Of a DNA stretch of 64,000 nt, positions 20,402 through 28,784 are shown in pieces (position 1 is the first letter of the stretch; the number at the start of each line of letters is the position of its first letter). The notes below the pieces were generated by a model, which was not told where the DNA came from, searched no databases, and worked only from the letters and a program-made list of their open reading frames with translations. Origin of the DNA: Atrina japonica (taxonomy: Eukaryota; Mollusca; Bivalvia; Pterioida; Pinnidae). The DNA lies in the NCBI GenBank assembly GCA_030159075.1, contig BROG01000442.1:437501-501500 (forward strand), written 5' to 3'. A program made the position numbers and the translations under genes.

Positions 20402-20725
20402 TTAGGTTTTGGAGGTGGAAGTACTTTGGGCGGTGGTTCGGACTCTGGTTTTTTTTTTCACAACTATGAGCGGTGGTTCTGGTTTTTTTTTCATGTAGAT
20501 CAGCAACAATCCGACGACCGCGCCTGCACCCGCTAGCCATTTCCAGCTATCCTGGCTATTAGCATTGCTATTCTGGCCATTAGCATTGCTATCCTGGCTA
20601 TTAGCATTGCTATTAGCATTGCTATCCTGGCTATTAGCATTGCTATTCCACCGACGCTTGGCACCCTTCTTCCCCGCTTCCTGACGTTTCGGATTCTTCT
20701 TCCCTATGAGTTCCTCCGGATTCAT
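20402..20725 (-). CDS. Asn/Ser-repeat membrane protein of the Polinton
   Basis: 107 residues as read. A basic N-terminus (GKKNPKRQEAGKKGAKRRWN) leads into an imperfect SNANSQD repeat (20,548-20,647 in DNA), one membrane helix (WLAGAGAVVGLLLIYM) and a Pro/Lys-rich end. A T10 run at 20,449-20,458 precedes the end; in another frame the sequence beyond it gives a PPPK...LPPPK tail like the neighbouring gene, so the last ~15 residues are probably out of frame. The repeat is likely length-variable. Role unknown. Confidence 0.5.
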   Translation of the reverse strand: MNPEELIGKKNPKRQEAGKKGAKRRWNSNANSQDSNANSNANSQDSNANGQNSNANSQDSWKWLAGAGAVVGLLLIYMKKKPEPPLIVVKKKTRVRTTAQSTSTSKT

Positions 20726-20801
20726 TCTCTTTTTCTATATCCTCCGTTTTTTTTTATTCCTGTGATATGGCGACTCGTCGTGGCGGCTAAGCTGAAAGGT
20801 G

Positions 20802-21185
20802 CTAAGAGCGCACCGTATTTATAATAGAGACTACACAACACACTTCACCGATGGCCGCGTCCAAGAAGGGGTCTTCGTTCAGCTCCTCGATCAGTTTGGG
20901 TTCGTCTTTGATGTCGAAAAAATTCTTGAGACCAAGCGTATACAGACCGATGAGGGTATTGCCGATCGACTTGGCCATGCGCATGTTGAGTCGAGCGTCT
21001 AACACGCGACTCAGGGATTCCACTTCCTTGTCGTTCATCTTGTCCAATTCGGAAGACGTCACGTCTTTGCCCAGAAACTGACGCGCGCGTCCGGATCCGA
21101 CGATGGCCGACAGTCTGTCTTTGGCGGTCACTGCCGTACTGGTGGTGGAAGGTGCATCGTTCGCTAATACGTCGTCTACATTCAT
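20802..21185 (-). CDS. Conserved hypothetical Polinton protein, 127 residues
   Basis: Mostly helical and soluble. Segments include DRLSAIVGSGRARQFLGKDV, LDKMNDKEVESLSRVLDARL and a C-terminal EDPFLDAAIGEVCCVVSII. The frame is open and the leader is GTATTAAAAAAG-ATG. I have a sense of similar 'NDKEVE...DPFL' proteins in other Polintons but cannot name a function. Lies upstream of the small membrane-protein genes on the same strand. Confidence 0.55.
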   Translation of the reverse strand: MNVDDVLANDAPSTTSTAVTAKDRLSAIVGSGRARQFLGKDVTSSELDKMNDKEVESLSRVLDARLNMRMAKSIGNTLIGLYTLGLKNFFDIKDEPKLIEELNEDPFLDAAIGEVCCVVSIINTVRS

Positions 21186-21250
21186 CTTTTTTAATACATT
21201 TTATCTATATTTTGTAAAAGTTACATTTACAAAATACTGTCACGTTTTTT

Positions 21251-21927
21251 TTATTCCGTGTCGGAATCCATGTCCAACTCTTCTACACAGTCGGCCAAAT
21301 CCGGTAGAGGAGCAACGTCGATTGTTTTGACGATGATGGCCTGGTGTAAGAGGGTTTGCATGGATACTTTCGATTCTTTGTTGGGTATGTAAAGGTTGTC
21401 TATGTGTAAAGAACCAATGGCCAGACATCGTTTTTTTTCTCGTATTGGTGAAGATCGGTTTCGACGAGTGGATGTTTACCTTTCGGATCGTCGTCCGTTC
21501 TCTTTCTATAAAAAGTAGGCTTGTCTCTCGTCCCCTGTTTAACTTTCGAGTAGATCACCTTGTCACCGTTCTGATCCGTTTTGACGAGAGTTATATCGTT
21601 GACATCCACGGGGGATTTTCTACCACTGTCTTTCAGTGTCTTTGCGAGTTTATCTATTTCCGTTCTCAAGAACGCCGCGATCTTTTCCAATACGCCGGCG
21701 AATTCCTTTTCGCATTTAAATTTCATAGAATAATCGGAACTGTCATCCTATTGCCACAAACCGGACGATTCCGTTTTGGGAGTGCGTATCACCAACGGTT
21801 TCAAGTCGCCGTTCGGGTACTGATACGTAACGTAAACGCGTTGATAGCGCTTCCCTTTCTTATCGACGTAATGGGCGCCTGTTCTTAAATTGTTCACATC
21901 AAAGTTCTCAACTGTCACGAATGCCAT
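21251..21927 (-). pseudogene. Unrecognised Polinton protein, interrupted
   Basis: A start at 21,927 opens a frame (MAFVTVENFDVNNLRTGAHY) with LKPLVIRTPKTES. It is stopped by TAG at 21,748-21,750 and continues in the same frame with MKFKCEKEFAGVLEKI and EIDKLAKTLKDSG. After a T8/A8 homopolymer at 21,431-21,438 the plausible frame shifts, giving NLYIPNKES and an acidic end EELDMDSDTE. Total would be about 225 codons. The VIRTPK...KF...F...L..ID layout recalls small DNA-virus proteins of unknown or DNA-binding type; that is a weak inference. The leader is GTTATAAAAAAGAAAAC-ATG. Confidence 0.5.
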
Positions 21928-21957
21928 GTTTTCTTTTTTATAACGAATACATTTTCT

Positions 21958-22113
21958 TTAAGTCATTTTTTTAAAAATGTTTCTGAGCCCTTTCTCCGTT
22001 CTGCGATAGTTTTCCAGACGTAACATAGTTAATATCGCGGATAACACGAGCACACACCCTACCACGACCAACAACAACAACGCGAACAAGACTATCTCGG
22101 TAAAACGTTTCAT
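21958..22113 (-). CDS. 51-residue single-pass membrane protein
   Basis: Begins MKRFTEIVLFALLLLVVVGC, a strong membrane helix running to about residue 29, then a basic tail (RLENYRRTEKGLRNIFKK). It fills the gap between the gene starting at 21,927 and the divergent Cys/His gene, on the same strand as the former, with a 30-bp spacer. Its position and the absence of any other explanation support it being real, but it is short. Confidence 0.45.
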   Translation of the reverse strand: MKRFTEIVLFALLLLVVVGCVLVLSAILTMLRLENYRRTEKGLRNIFKKMT

Positions 22114-22171
22114 TTCTTAACGTAAAAAAATTTTGTTAAACGGCTTAAACAATAGATATATAAATAAAAAA

Positions 22172-22567
22172 ATGTTTATTTTACTGGACAAGGCGTTTAC
22201 CGAACGCGGCGTAAAACAGATGTTGGGGGACGACATAGCGTGCATGCAGTTGGGTGGTAACCAAGTCTTGGTGTATTGGCCCGACGACGTCAAACTCACG
22301 TGTCAAATGCCTCGCATGCGCAGAGACTACCCGTGTAAGCATCCGGTTGTCGTGAATTCGTTGTTTTGTAGCATTCATCACAACTACTTGAAAGAGAGAG
22401 GTATCGACACGTTGAAGTATTGCGTCTCTTGTCAAAAATGGATGACCGATAGCACTAAATACGAAACGTGTTATACGTGCGGCGGAAAAGAACGCGCAGA
22501 CGAGTGGCACAAGACGCATCCACGGTCCGAGAGAAGAAGACGCGGACGTCCCAAGAAAGAGGTTTAA
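22172..22567 (+). CDS. Cys/His-rich basic protein of the Polinton
   Basis: 131 residues from the ATG at 22,172, chosen because it follows ATATATAAATAAAAAA; an upstream in-frame ATG at 22,133 lies in the divergent promoter region. Probable zinc ligands: CQMP, C in DYPCKHP, CSIHH, CVSCQKWM and CYTCGG. The C-terminus SERRRRGRPKKE is AT-hook-like, suggesting DNA binding. The homologue at 2,567-2,869 keeps the Cys/His array but not the AT-hook tail. The frame is open. Divergent from the minus-strand cluster and convergent with the next gene across an imperfect hairpin. Confidence 0.7.
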   Translation: MFILLDKAFTERGVKQMLGDDIACMQLGGNQVLVYWPDDVKLTCQMPRMRRDYPCKHPVVVNSLFCSIHHNYLKERGIDTLKYCVSCQKWMTDSTKYETCYTCGGKERADEWHKTHPRSERRRRGRPKKEV

Positions 22568-22613
22568 CCGGATTTTTTAAAACAGAATGTCTTAAAAATC
22601 TACGGTTAACGAG
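22564..22613. terminator. Imperfect hairpin between convergent Polinton genes
   Basis: GTTTAACCGGATTTTTTAA is mirrored by TTAAAAATCTACGGTTAAC with a few mismatches, directly between the stop codons of the Cys/His gene and the next gene. The position matches the hairpins at 18,550 and 28,691. Confidence 0.5.
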
Positions 22614-23187
22614 AAGTGGATTTGTTTACGAGGTTTAGGAGCTGTTTGCGCAAGTCCTCCGTCTCTAGGTTCGACTCCTTTTTTACGGTCTCAGTCTTGT
22701 ATTTAGAATAGAGTTTGTCCTTCATCTCGCGATACTTGGTTAGCTCGTGGGACACGGTGGCGAATTCTTCGTCCGTGATCTTCCCGTCCTCGAGCGCGCG
22801 ACTCACCTGATCCGAGATCGAGTTCAATTTACTCTCCGCGAGTTTGATGATCTTGAGGTGTTTTTTTCCGATTTCTTCAACAGTAATCGTCTGACTCCCT
22901 TCATGGCCAATCCCACCGCGCCCACGGTCAGGGCCACGATCTGGAGAGGCAAGCCCGCGATGGGTATGATAAAGCCGAGTCCGCCGACGACGACGCTTCC
23001 CGCGATCAGAGTCCCATCGACACCGTCGGCGGTGTTGACGATTCGTTCGTTTATACTTTTTGCGGACGCTCTTCCGCGTCTCGATCTCTCGCCGAAACGT
23101 CTGTTCGATCTCGCCGATGCGTTTGAGACGATAGTGTTGCGGATCGGGTTCTAACGTCGGGTACAATGCATTTTCTTCTTTACTCAT
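22606..23187 (-). pseudogene. Two-TM Polinton protein with its hydrophobic core out of frame
   Basis: 193 residues read straight through. Residues 1-47 (LKRIGEIEQTFRREIETRK) and about 105-193 (LAESKLNSISDQVSRALEDG) match the intact homologue at 2,878-3,501. Residues about 48-104 instead read as Arg-rich sequence (NRQHRRRCRWDSDRGKRRRR). In another frame that stretch encodes a Gly/Val/Ile-rich hydrophobic segment like the homologue's. So two opposite indels, near 23,050 and near a T7 run at 22,860-22,867, replaced the membrane segment while restoring the frame. Confidence 0.7.
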
Positions 23188-23212
23188 CCTCTTTTTTTTA
23201 AAGGGGGATTTT

Positions 23213-23629
23213 TTATATATCGAGAACGACGACGCCGTTAACGGTGCCCGCTTTCGATCCTTTGTTCACACCGAAGGTGAGGACGTCGCCCGACGTCACC
23301 CGTAACGGTGGATTCAACGGGACGATCTCGCCGGTCTTGGTCTGAAAGTACCTGTATTCCACGTAGTTCACGACGAGCGTCACGTCCAGTTCCCCCAAAA
23401 ATCCCAGACGGATGACGTAACCGTCGAACAAGATCGTCGTACCCAGCGGCGGCCTGATTCTTCCATTTTTAGTCACGTCGAATTGGAACGTGTTCATGAT
23501 GCGACGGTTTTTGGCCAACGCGGTGATCTCCTCTTTGGCATCATTGATGTCTTTCAAGAGTTTCTCATTCAGATCCTCCACCAGTTCTTCCCTTTCCAAG
23601 TCTTCGTAATAGAATCCCGATCTAGACAT
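23213..23629 (-). CDS. Small beta-rich Polinton protein
   Basis: 138 residues, homologous to 3,525-3,917. The acidic helical N-terminus (EDLEREELVEDLNEKLLKD) is followed by MNTFQFDVTKNGRI, LFDGYVIRLGFLGELDVTLV and TSGDVLTFGVNKGSKAG. The frame is open, unlike both neighbours. A role as a virion accessory protein is suggested only by its constant position between the two-TM and minor capsid genes. Confidence 0.65.
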   Translation of the reverse strand: MSRSGFYYEDLEREELVEDLNEKLLKDINDAKEEITALAKNRRIMNTFQFDVTKNGRIRPPLGTTILFDGYVIRLGFLGELDVTLVVNYVEYRYFQTKTGEIVPLNPPLRVTSGDVLTFGVNKGSKAGTVNGVVVLDI

Positions 23630-23641
23630 TCCTTTTTATTT

Positions 23642-24301
23642 TTAGATTTTCTTAAATTCCAAGAGAACGTGAACGGGATGACCGTGATTGTCGACGGGGT
23701 TGCCTTCCTCGTCTTTTAGACGTATCGTTAATTCCGAGACGCGATCGCGTCTCAACGTTTAGAACACGGGGTGTTCGACGTCTTTTTCGTAAAACTCGGA
23801 AAATTTCACGTTGGGACAAGGCAGGGACATGACGATGTCCTTCACCGTACCGTCTCTGATGCCCTCCTCCAACTCGTCGAGATGAACGTTGAGGAGTTCC
23901 ACCGGTTGCAGGTTGATGCTCTGGCTCGAGGAGATGGTCCCGCCGAGAGCCACATTCGCGCGAATGCCGAGAATCTTGCCGATTTCCGGCGGAAGCTCCA
24001 CCGCCGTACTGCTCGAACCGTCGATTCTCAATCTCGTGGTGGTCTTGTCCAGGAATACCTTGTCGAAGTATTTCGCGAGAATTCGTCGTAGGTCGGTGAA
24101 GGTGTACGACCCGGCGTGCACGCTTTGGACTTTAGGTCTGTCTCTACCTTTGACGTAGCGTATCTCCACGTCTTTCTTAACGTTGTACAGCCCGTTGTAA
24201 AAACGGATGGACTTGACGCCCACGCACCACTCGCCGTTCGTGTTGTCGATGTAGCGAGAGAGTTTCACGGGTTTTCCGATGTCCGTCACGAGATAGAACA
24301 T
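23642..24301 (-). pseudogene. Candidate minor capsid protein with C-terminal stop
   Basis: Starts MFYLVTDIGKPVKLSRYIDN and follows the homologue at 3,925-4,587: NGLYNVKKDVEI, YTFTDLRRILAKYF, a LGI segment, then CPNVKFSEFY. A TAA at 23,759-23,761 stops it about 39 codons early; the same frame then continues to the conserved end HVLLEFKK with stop at 23,642. Loss of the last strands would probably damage a jelly-roll fold. Assignment as minor capsid (penton) rests on pattern recall and gene order. Confidence 0.6.
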
Positions 24302-24340
24302 GTTGTTTTTAATATTAATAAATCTTAACTAAAAAAGAGA

Positions 24341-25420
24341 ATGAACGTCTACGAGTACAGAGAGAATCTAGATCTGTCGTCGTTCGACGTCTACGTCAAC
24401 GCGACCAAAAAGTTTCGCGCGTCGTTCGAGAACATCTTCGTCAAGTACGACAACCCAGACGTCTTCGAAGACGGCACGCCGAAGTACTACGCCATGCTGA
24501 AGCGGTGGTACCAGCATCCGATCGAGGGATTCTGGCAGAACCAGCTGAATTTCGCGGTGTGGTGCGCCACGACCGGATGCGGCGTGACGCTGGACATGGG
24601 AAACGATCACCTGTCCAAGTCGTTCTTCCATTTCCACATCTACTATCAGATCAGAAGGAACCTGCAGGAGATCGCCGCCCCCTTGCCCAGCGACGCCGAC
24701 TTCGAGCACTACACGAACAACGTCGACGCGTCGGCGTACCAACGGCTCTGTCGCGAATTCGGAGTGCCGGTCGACGCGGACTGTTAGATCATGGGGACCA
24801 TCTTCGGGAAATATAACACGAAGTGGTCCACCTTCATCGCGAACCGACCGGAGGGGTTCACGCTTCCGGGTCTGGCCAGACTGGACGCGTCCATTCGCGT
24901 CTTCGCCTGGGCGATCCTGGGCTCACAGGGGGAGACGAGGGCCTCGATCGATGACGCCGGTGCCACGTCGCTGGACGCCCAGAAGCAGTTCCTGGTCAAC
25001 GTCGAGGACGCCATCAACCGACCGCTCGACCTGCCCGCCGACATCTCGCGCTACGAAGACTGTCTGAAGTACGCCAATTCCAAGCTCGACAACGTCGTCC
25101 ATCCGGAGCTCTACATGCTGCCCAGCAACATGGAGCTGAACATCGGCAAGAACATCGCCGACTACAATAACGAGATCTTGATCGCCCCCGACACCACGAC
25201 GCCCGGAACGAACGTCGACCTCAACGCGAAAACGTTCGCGCGGGACAAACCACCACCTCCTCCCGTAGAGATCACACAGCCGTCACCTCCCATAGAGATG
25301 ACAACACCGCCATCAGCACCACCGCTACAGGACAAGCCGTCAGACGATCACGAGGATCAGAAGGCCGCCGTCTTGGCTCTAGCGTTACTTTCTTTTCTTC
25401 TCTTCGTCGAGTTTCGTTAA
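24341..25420 (+). pseudogene. WCATTGCG Polinton protein with an in-frame TAG
   Basis: Homologue of 4,615-5,649. It has YQHPIEGFWQNQLNFAVWCA followed by TTGCG, then a TAG at 24,785-24,787 in the middle. The same frame resumes at once with GTIFGKYNTKWSTF, runs through LDAQKQFLVNVEDAINRPLD, gains a Pro-rich linker (PPPPPVEITQPSPPIEM) absent from the fragment's copy, and ends in a hydrophobic anchor AAVLALALLSFLLFVEF. Aligned residues around the TAG suggest that a Lys codon was replaced. Its 3' end overlaps the next, convergent gene by 36 bp. Role unknown; probably a membrane-associated structural protein. Confidence 0.7.
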
Positions 25421-25942
25421 CAACCAGCCAACGATGAGCATGCCCAGCACCCACAGATGTTCTCCCAACCACACGGCTGTCTTGCCGGGTGTCGACAAGA
25501 TCCAGGACACGATGGCGCCGAACTTGGCGGCCAGTCTCGCGAGCAGTTTCCCGACCGCGTCCAGCTGTTTCTTGATCCATTCCCCCGCACCGCCCTCCTT
25601 ATTCGAAGGTGGTGGTGGAGACGGTGCGACCGTCGTCGTCCCCGGAAGGAGCAATTCGACCAAGAAACCCACCGTCATGCCGATCGCCGTCAGGATGCTG
25701 AAGATGGTGACGCCCTGTTCCCTGAACAAATCGGCGATTCGTTCTCTCAAAGGGATATTATCGTCCAGTAACCTCTTGATGGACTCCTTGATGGCGGTGA
25801 TTTGCGATCGCAATTGACCCTTTTGAGCATCAATAGCCTTGTTAAACCCTTCGAGTTCGTCGCGCGCTTTCTCTATGGATTGCTCGAGCCAATCTTTTAT
25901 ATCCGGTCTTTCTCTGAGTTGGTCAGTCCATTCCCTGATCAT
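25385..25942 (-). CDS. Coiled-coil and membrane-segment Polinton protein
   Basis: 185 residues. The N-terminal half is helical with heptad character (SIEKARDELEGFNKAIDAQK, LRSQITAIKESIKRLLDDNI). Then comes RIADLFREQGVTIFSILTAI leading into a membrane segment (GMTVGFLVELLLPG), a Pro/Gly linker, and an amphipathic to hydrophobic C-terminal half (AAKFGAIVSWIL, EHLWVLGMLIVGWLL). I recognise this helix-TM-GP-TM layout from hypothetical proteins of animal Polintons. It could be the C-terminal half of the gene just upstream (25,978), out of frame with it, but separate genes are equally possible. Confidence 0.6.
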   Translation of the reverse strand: MIREWTDQLRERPDIKDWLEQSIEKARDELEGFNKAIDAQKGQLRSQITAIKESIKRLLDDNIPLRERIADLFREQGVTIFSILTAIGMTVGFLVELLLPGTTTVAPSPPPPSNKEGGAGEWIKKQLDAVGKLLARLAAKFGAIVSWILSTPGKTAVWLGEHLWVLGMLIVGWLLTKLDEEKKRK

Positions 25943-25977
25943 TCGTTTGCGACTCGATCTTTCGGATTCTAGATGAA

Positions 25978-26703
25978 TTAATTCACCGCGAATGGTTTGT
26001 AAACTCTTTTGTTAAATCCCTGCAATTCTCTCAGGGGAAATTCCCCCGGAAAATCCTTTGCACTGAGTTGTGTCGATTTATGGACTTGCGTCACTGCTTC
26101 GACGAGGGTGTCTAGACTACCCGATAGGTCTGATACTGCATCGTCTACTTGTGTTTTTAGTTGCGTTTCGTCATCTATATTTTCCACAGTCGTTTTTTTC
26201 TTGAGAGCAGCCTCTAATTTATCGGCCTGTTCAAGAGCTCTATTGAGTTGTTCCTCAGGAAGTTCCTCCTTCATACCCATCGCTCTAACAAAATTAATAT
26301 CATACTTACCTTGTAAAGTGCTCGCCTTTAAAAAATTGCTTCTATCTTCATACGTTAATCTCACCCAGTCCGCCCTCCATTTAACCCATAAATCACCTTC
26401 TGTCGATGCTATAAATTTGTAAGGCAATATTTCAGAATGAGGACTTCTGGCATCACTCCATTTCGTCACTAATTCTGTAGTCCGTTCTTCAGACGCCAGA
26501 TTCTCAACAGTTAGACCCTTAGGTAGTTCTTTTCCATCGATCCATCTAGGACCTTTCGTATTATCGATGAAAGACGTATCCTCAATATCCCCTTGAGATA
26601 CATCGCCCTCATTCGAAGGATTATCTTGCATTTCAATGTCTTCTTCGTTGTTCGTATCATCAGAGGTACGATCCTGATTATCGTATGTAATATCTCTGCT
26701 CAT
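25978..26703 (-). CDS. Acidic helical Polinton protein
   Basis: 241 residues with a very acidic, Asn/Asp-rich N-terminus (SDDTNNEEDIEMQDNPSNEG), a middle domain with DLWVKWRADWVRLTYEDRSN, a helical stretch (EEQLNRALEQADKLEAALKK), and an end FPLRELQGFNKRVYKPF. Divergent from the major capsid gene, 44 bp apart, with a TTTAAAGCGTTTTAAAAA leader. No family recognised. The LQGFNKRVYKPF end may be a capsid-associated peptide by position; this is speculative. Upstream of, and perhaps once joined to, the gene at 25,385-25,942. Confidence 0.55.
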   Translation of the reverse strand: MSRDITYDNQDRTSDDTNNEEDIEMQDNPSNEGDVSQGDIEDTSFIDNTKGPRWIDGKELPKGLTVENLASEERTTELVTKWSDARSPHSEILPYKFIASTEGDLWVKWRADWVRLTYEDRSNFLKASTLQGKYDINFVRAMGMKEELPEEQLNRALEQADKLEAALKKKTTVENIDDETQLKTQVDDAVSDLSGSLDTLVEAVTQVHKSTQLSAKDFPGEFPLRELQGFNKRVYKPFAVN

Positions 26704-26747
26704 TTTTTAAAACGCTTTAAATTTTTTTATCACGTAATAACAAAAAG

Positions 26748-28037
26748 ATGATGAATTACGGACACATTCTCGATCCCGATAGGAAATTGCGCACTGCCTT
26801 CGGCGTGAAGGGTATACGCCAAACGGTGACCGTGTCCCACAATCCTTCGAGCATCGAAGAAAACCAAACGTTGACGGTTCGTTTTCCCAATTTGAGTGAG
26901 AACGACGTCATCGTCCCCAGAAGCACGAGACTATGCTTCGACATGGAAGTCGCCGTGGAGGGTGGCAATCTCACCAAAACGGGTGTTTATAATAATCTGG
27001 GGCGCAACATCGTCAAAAAAATCGAGGTGAAGATCTCTGGAAACACCGTTCAAACCATCGACGATGCCGATAAATTCTTCGTCTATAACGATCTTTGGAA
27101 AGTGGAACGAGGTAACATGGCCTATCAGGGGATACAGACTGACGATATAAATATAATAAGAGCAAAACCCACCAGCTATAAAATACGCCGCGACACCAAC
27201 GAAGACTACGAAATTGTTGCGACGTTCGGGAATCGTTTTTGCATTCCCTTGGACTTCGAAATCTTGGAGACGAGCGAACCCTTTTATCAAGCGGGGTTAC
27301 AAGATCGTTTGGAATACATGCTGACGTTTAACGACGCCATACACGTCGTCTTGACGGACCCGACGACGCCAATAAAACGATAAGTTATAAGGCGACCAAC
27401 ATCGCGTTGGAGTTCGAGAAAATCACCGAAGAGCATCTTGCTCGCAGCATCAGACAGAGGTACGCGGGAAAACACACCTATTACTTCAACCAAATATTGC
27501 GATATCGCAAAACGACGATGAGTAAATCGGACGGCATCCTCAATTATCAAATCAACACCCCCGCGCGGTCTCTCTCAGGCATTCTGTTTCTCTTCAAAGA
27601 CATTTCCGTCAACGATCCGGAAAAATTTTATAATCCGAGAATCACCAAAGTGGAAACGACCATCGAGGGACAACCGAACCAACTGTTCTCGGCCGGCATG
27701 AGACCGCATCACCATTTTGACGAGATTAAAAAGTTTTTCTCCCTCCCTGAATCGCGAAACCGTCACGGAAACGATCGTCAAGGAACTCGACCTGAGCAAC
27801 GTGACTCTGGGGAAATATCTCAAAGATCATTACGCACTCTGGTTGGACTTGCGGACGACACCCGAAAACCACCTCCACGGTACGGGTCGCAAGCTTCAAA
27901 ACATCAGCGAGGGCGTTTCCGTCCGAATCGAGAAAACTTCAGAAACCGATATCGATCCCGTGGACGTTTACATCTTCGTCGTCAAGGACGGACAGATCAA
28001 CATGTCGGACGGTCGTTTCGCGAGCGTCATCTCTTAA
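26748..28037 (+). pseudogene. MCP: Polinton major capsid protein (double jelly roll), frameshifted
   Basis: About 430 codons in three frames. The first part has NPSSIEENQTLTVRFPNLSE, DVIVPRSTRLCFDM, YNNLGRNIVKKIEVKISGNT and DKFFVYNDLW, the signature start of Polinton/adintovirus double-jelly-roll capsid proteins. The frame shifts near 27,365, continues from NIALEFEKITEEHLA through NDPEKFYNPRITKVE, shifts again near 27,745, and ends with VDVYIFVVKDGQI and a stop at 28,037. Two indels make this copy non-functional as written. The ATPase starts 26 bp downstream on the same strand, consistent with a structural/packaging unit. Confidence 0.88.
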
Positions 28038-28063
28038 GAAAAATTAAAATCCTATAAGAAAAA

Positions 28064-28693
28064 ATGTTCATTCAAAAACCTCACGCCGCGATGATCGTGG
28101 GCGCCACCGGTTGTGGGAAGACAAAGTTCGTGTTAGATCTCTTGGAAACTGTGTACAAAGACTTCTTTCAACACATTGTGATCCTATGTCCTTCCATCGA
28201 CTTTAACGAAGCGTATAAGTTGAGAAAGTGGATAGGCGACGACGTCAAACATCCGAAGGACAAACGCGTGGAAATCGTCAATCCGGTGTCTAAAAAAGGG
28301 GAGTAGCTATTGCAGAACACGTTGCGACACTTTTACGACATATACAAAGGAACACCCACGCTGTACATCATCGACGACTGTTCGGCCACGAAGCAGATCA
28401 AGAAGAAGGCGGACGCTCTGTCCATGCTGGCGTTTTCGGGGAGACACGCCAACCAGTCCGTGTGGATATTGACGCAACGCTACAACAGCGCGTCTAAAGA
28501 CTTTCGCACGCAGATCAAGTGGGTAGCCCTCTTCTTCACCAAGGACAAGTTCAGATACAACGAATGTCTGGACGAGAACGACGTCGTTCCCGAGGAGGAT
28601 AGAAAACGTCTCAAACACGAACTGTCGCAACGCAAACACTCTAAGTTGATCTTGCGGACGGAACAGCCAACGGATTACAAGTTTATAGAATAA
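28064..28693 (+). pseudogene. ATP: Packaging ATPase (FtsK/HerA type) with an in-frame TAG
   Basis: About 208 codons. Walker A is GATGCGKT at residues 13-20 and Walker B is TLYIIDD near residue 102. SVWILTQRYNSASKDFRTQI carries the Q/R motif seen in this family. This ATPase would drive DNA into the capsid. A TAG at 28,304-28,306 (after VSKKGE) interrupts the frame, which continues immediately with LLQNTLRHFYDIYKG; Glu or Lys is plausible at that site. The length is close to the family's usual ~210-250. The stop codon at 28,691 lies inside a hairpin. Confidence 0.9.
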
Positions 28694-28720
28694 TTTATAT
28701 TTTGTGTAAAATATAAATTT
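28691..28720. terminator. AT-rich hairpin after the ATPase
   Basis: TAATTTATATTTT-GTGT-AAAATATAAATT, a 12-bp perfect stem that begins with the ATPase stop codon. It matches the hairpin at 2,874-2,903 except in the loop and last base. Confidence 0.65.
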
Positions 28721-28784
28721 TTATAGTCTACTATAATAATTATTATAGTAATTTTAAAATTTTTAATACCCAGTTTTTTGTAAA
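28721..28784. other. Second AT-rich palindrome
   Basis: CTATAATAATTATTATAG (28,729-28,746) is a perfect palindrome just past the hairpin, before the end of the convergent gene. It could back up termination. Confidence 0.4.
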
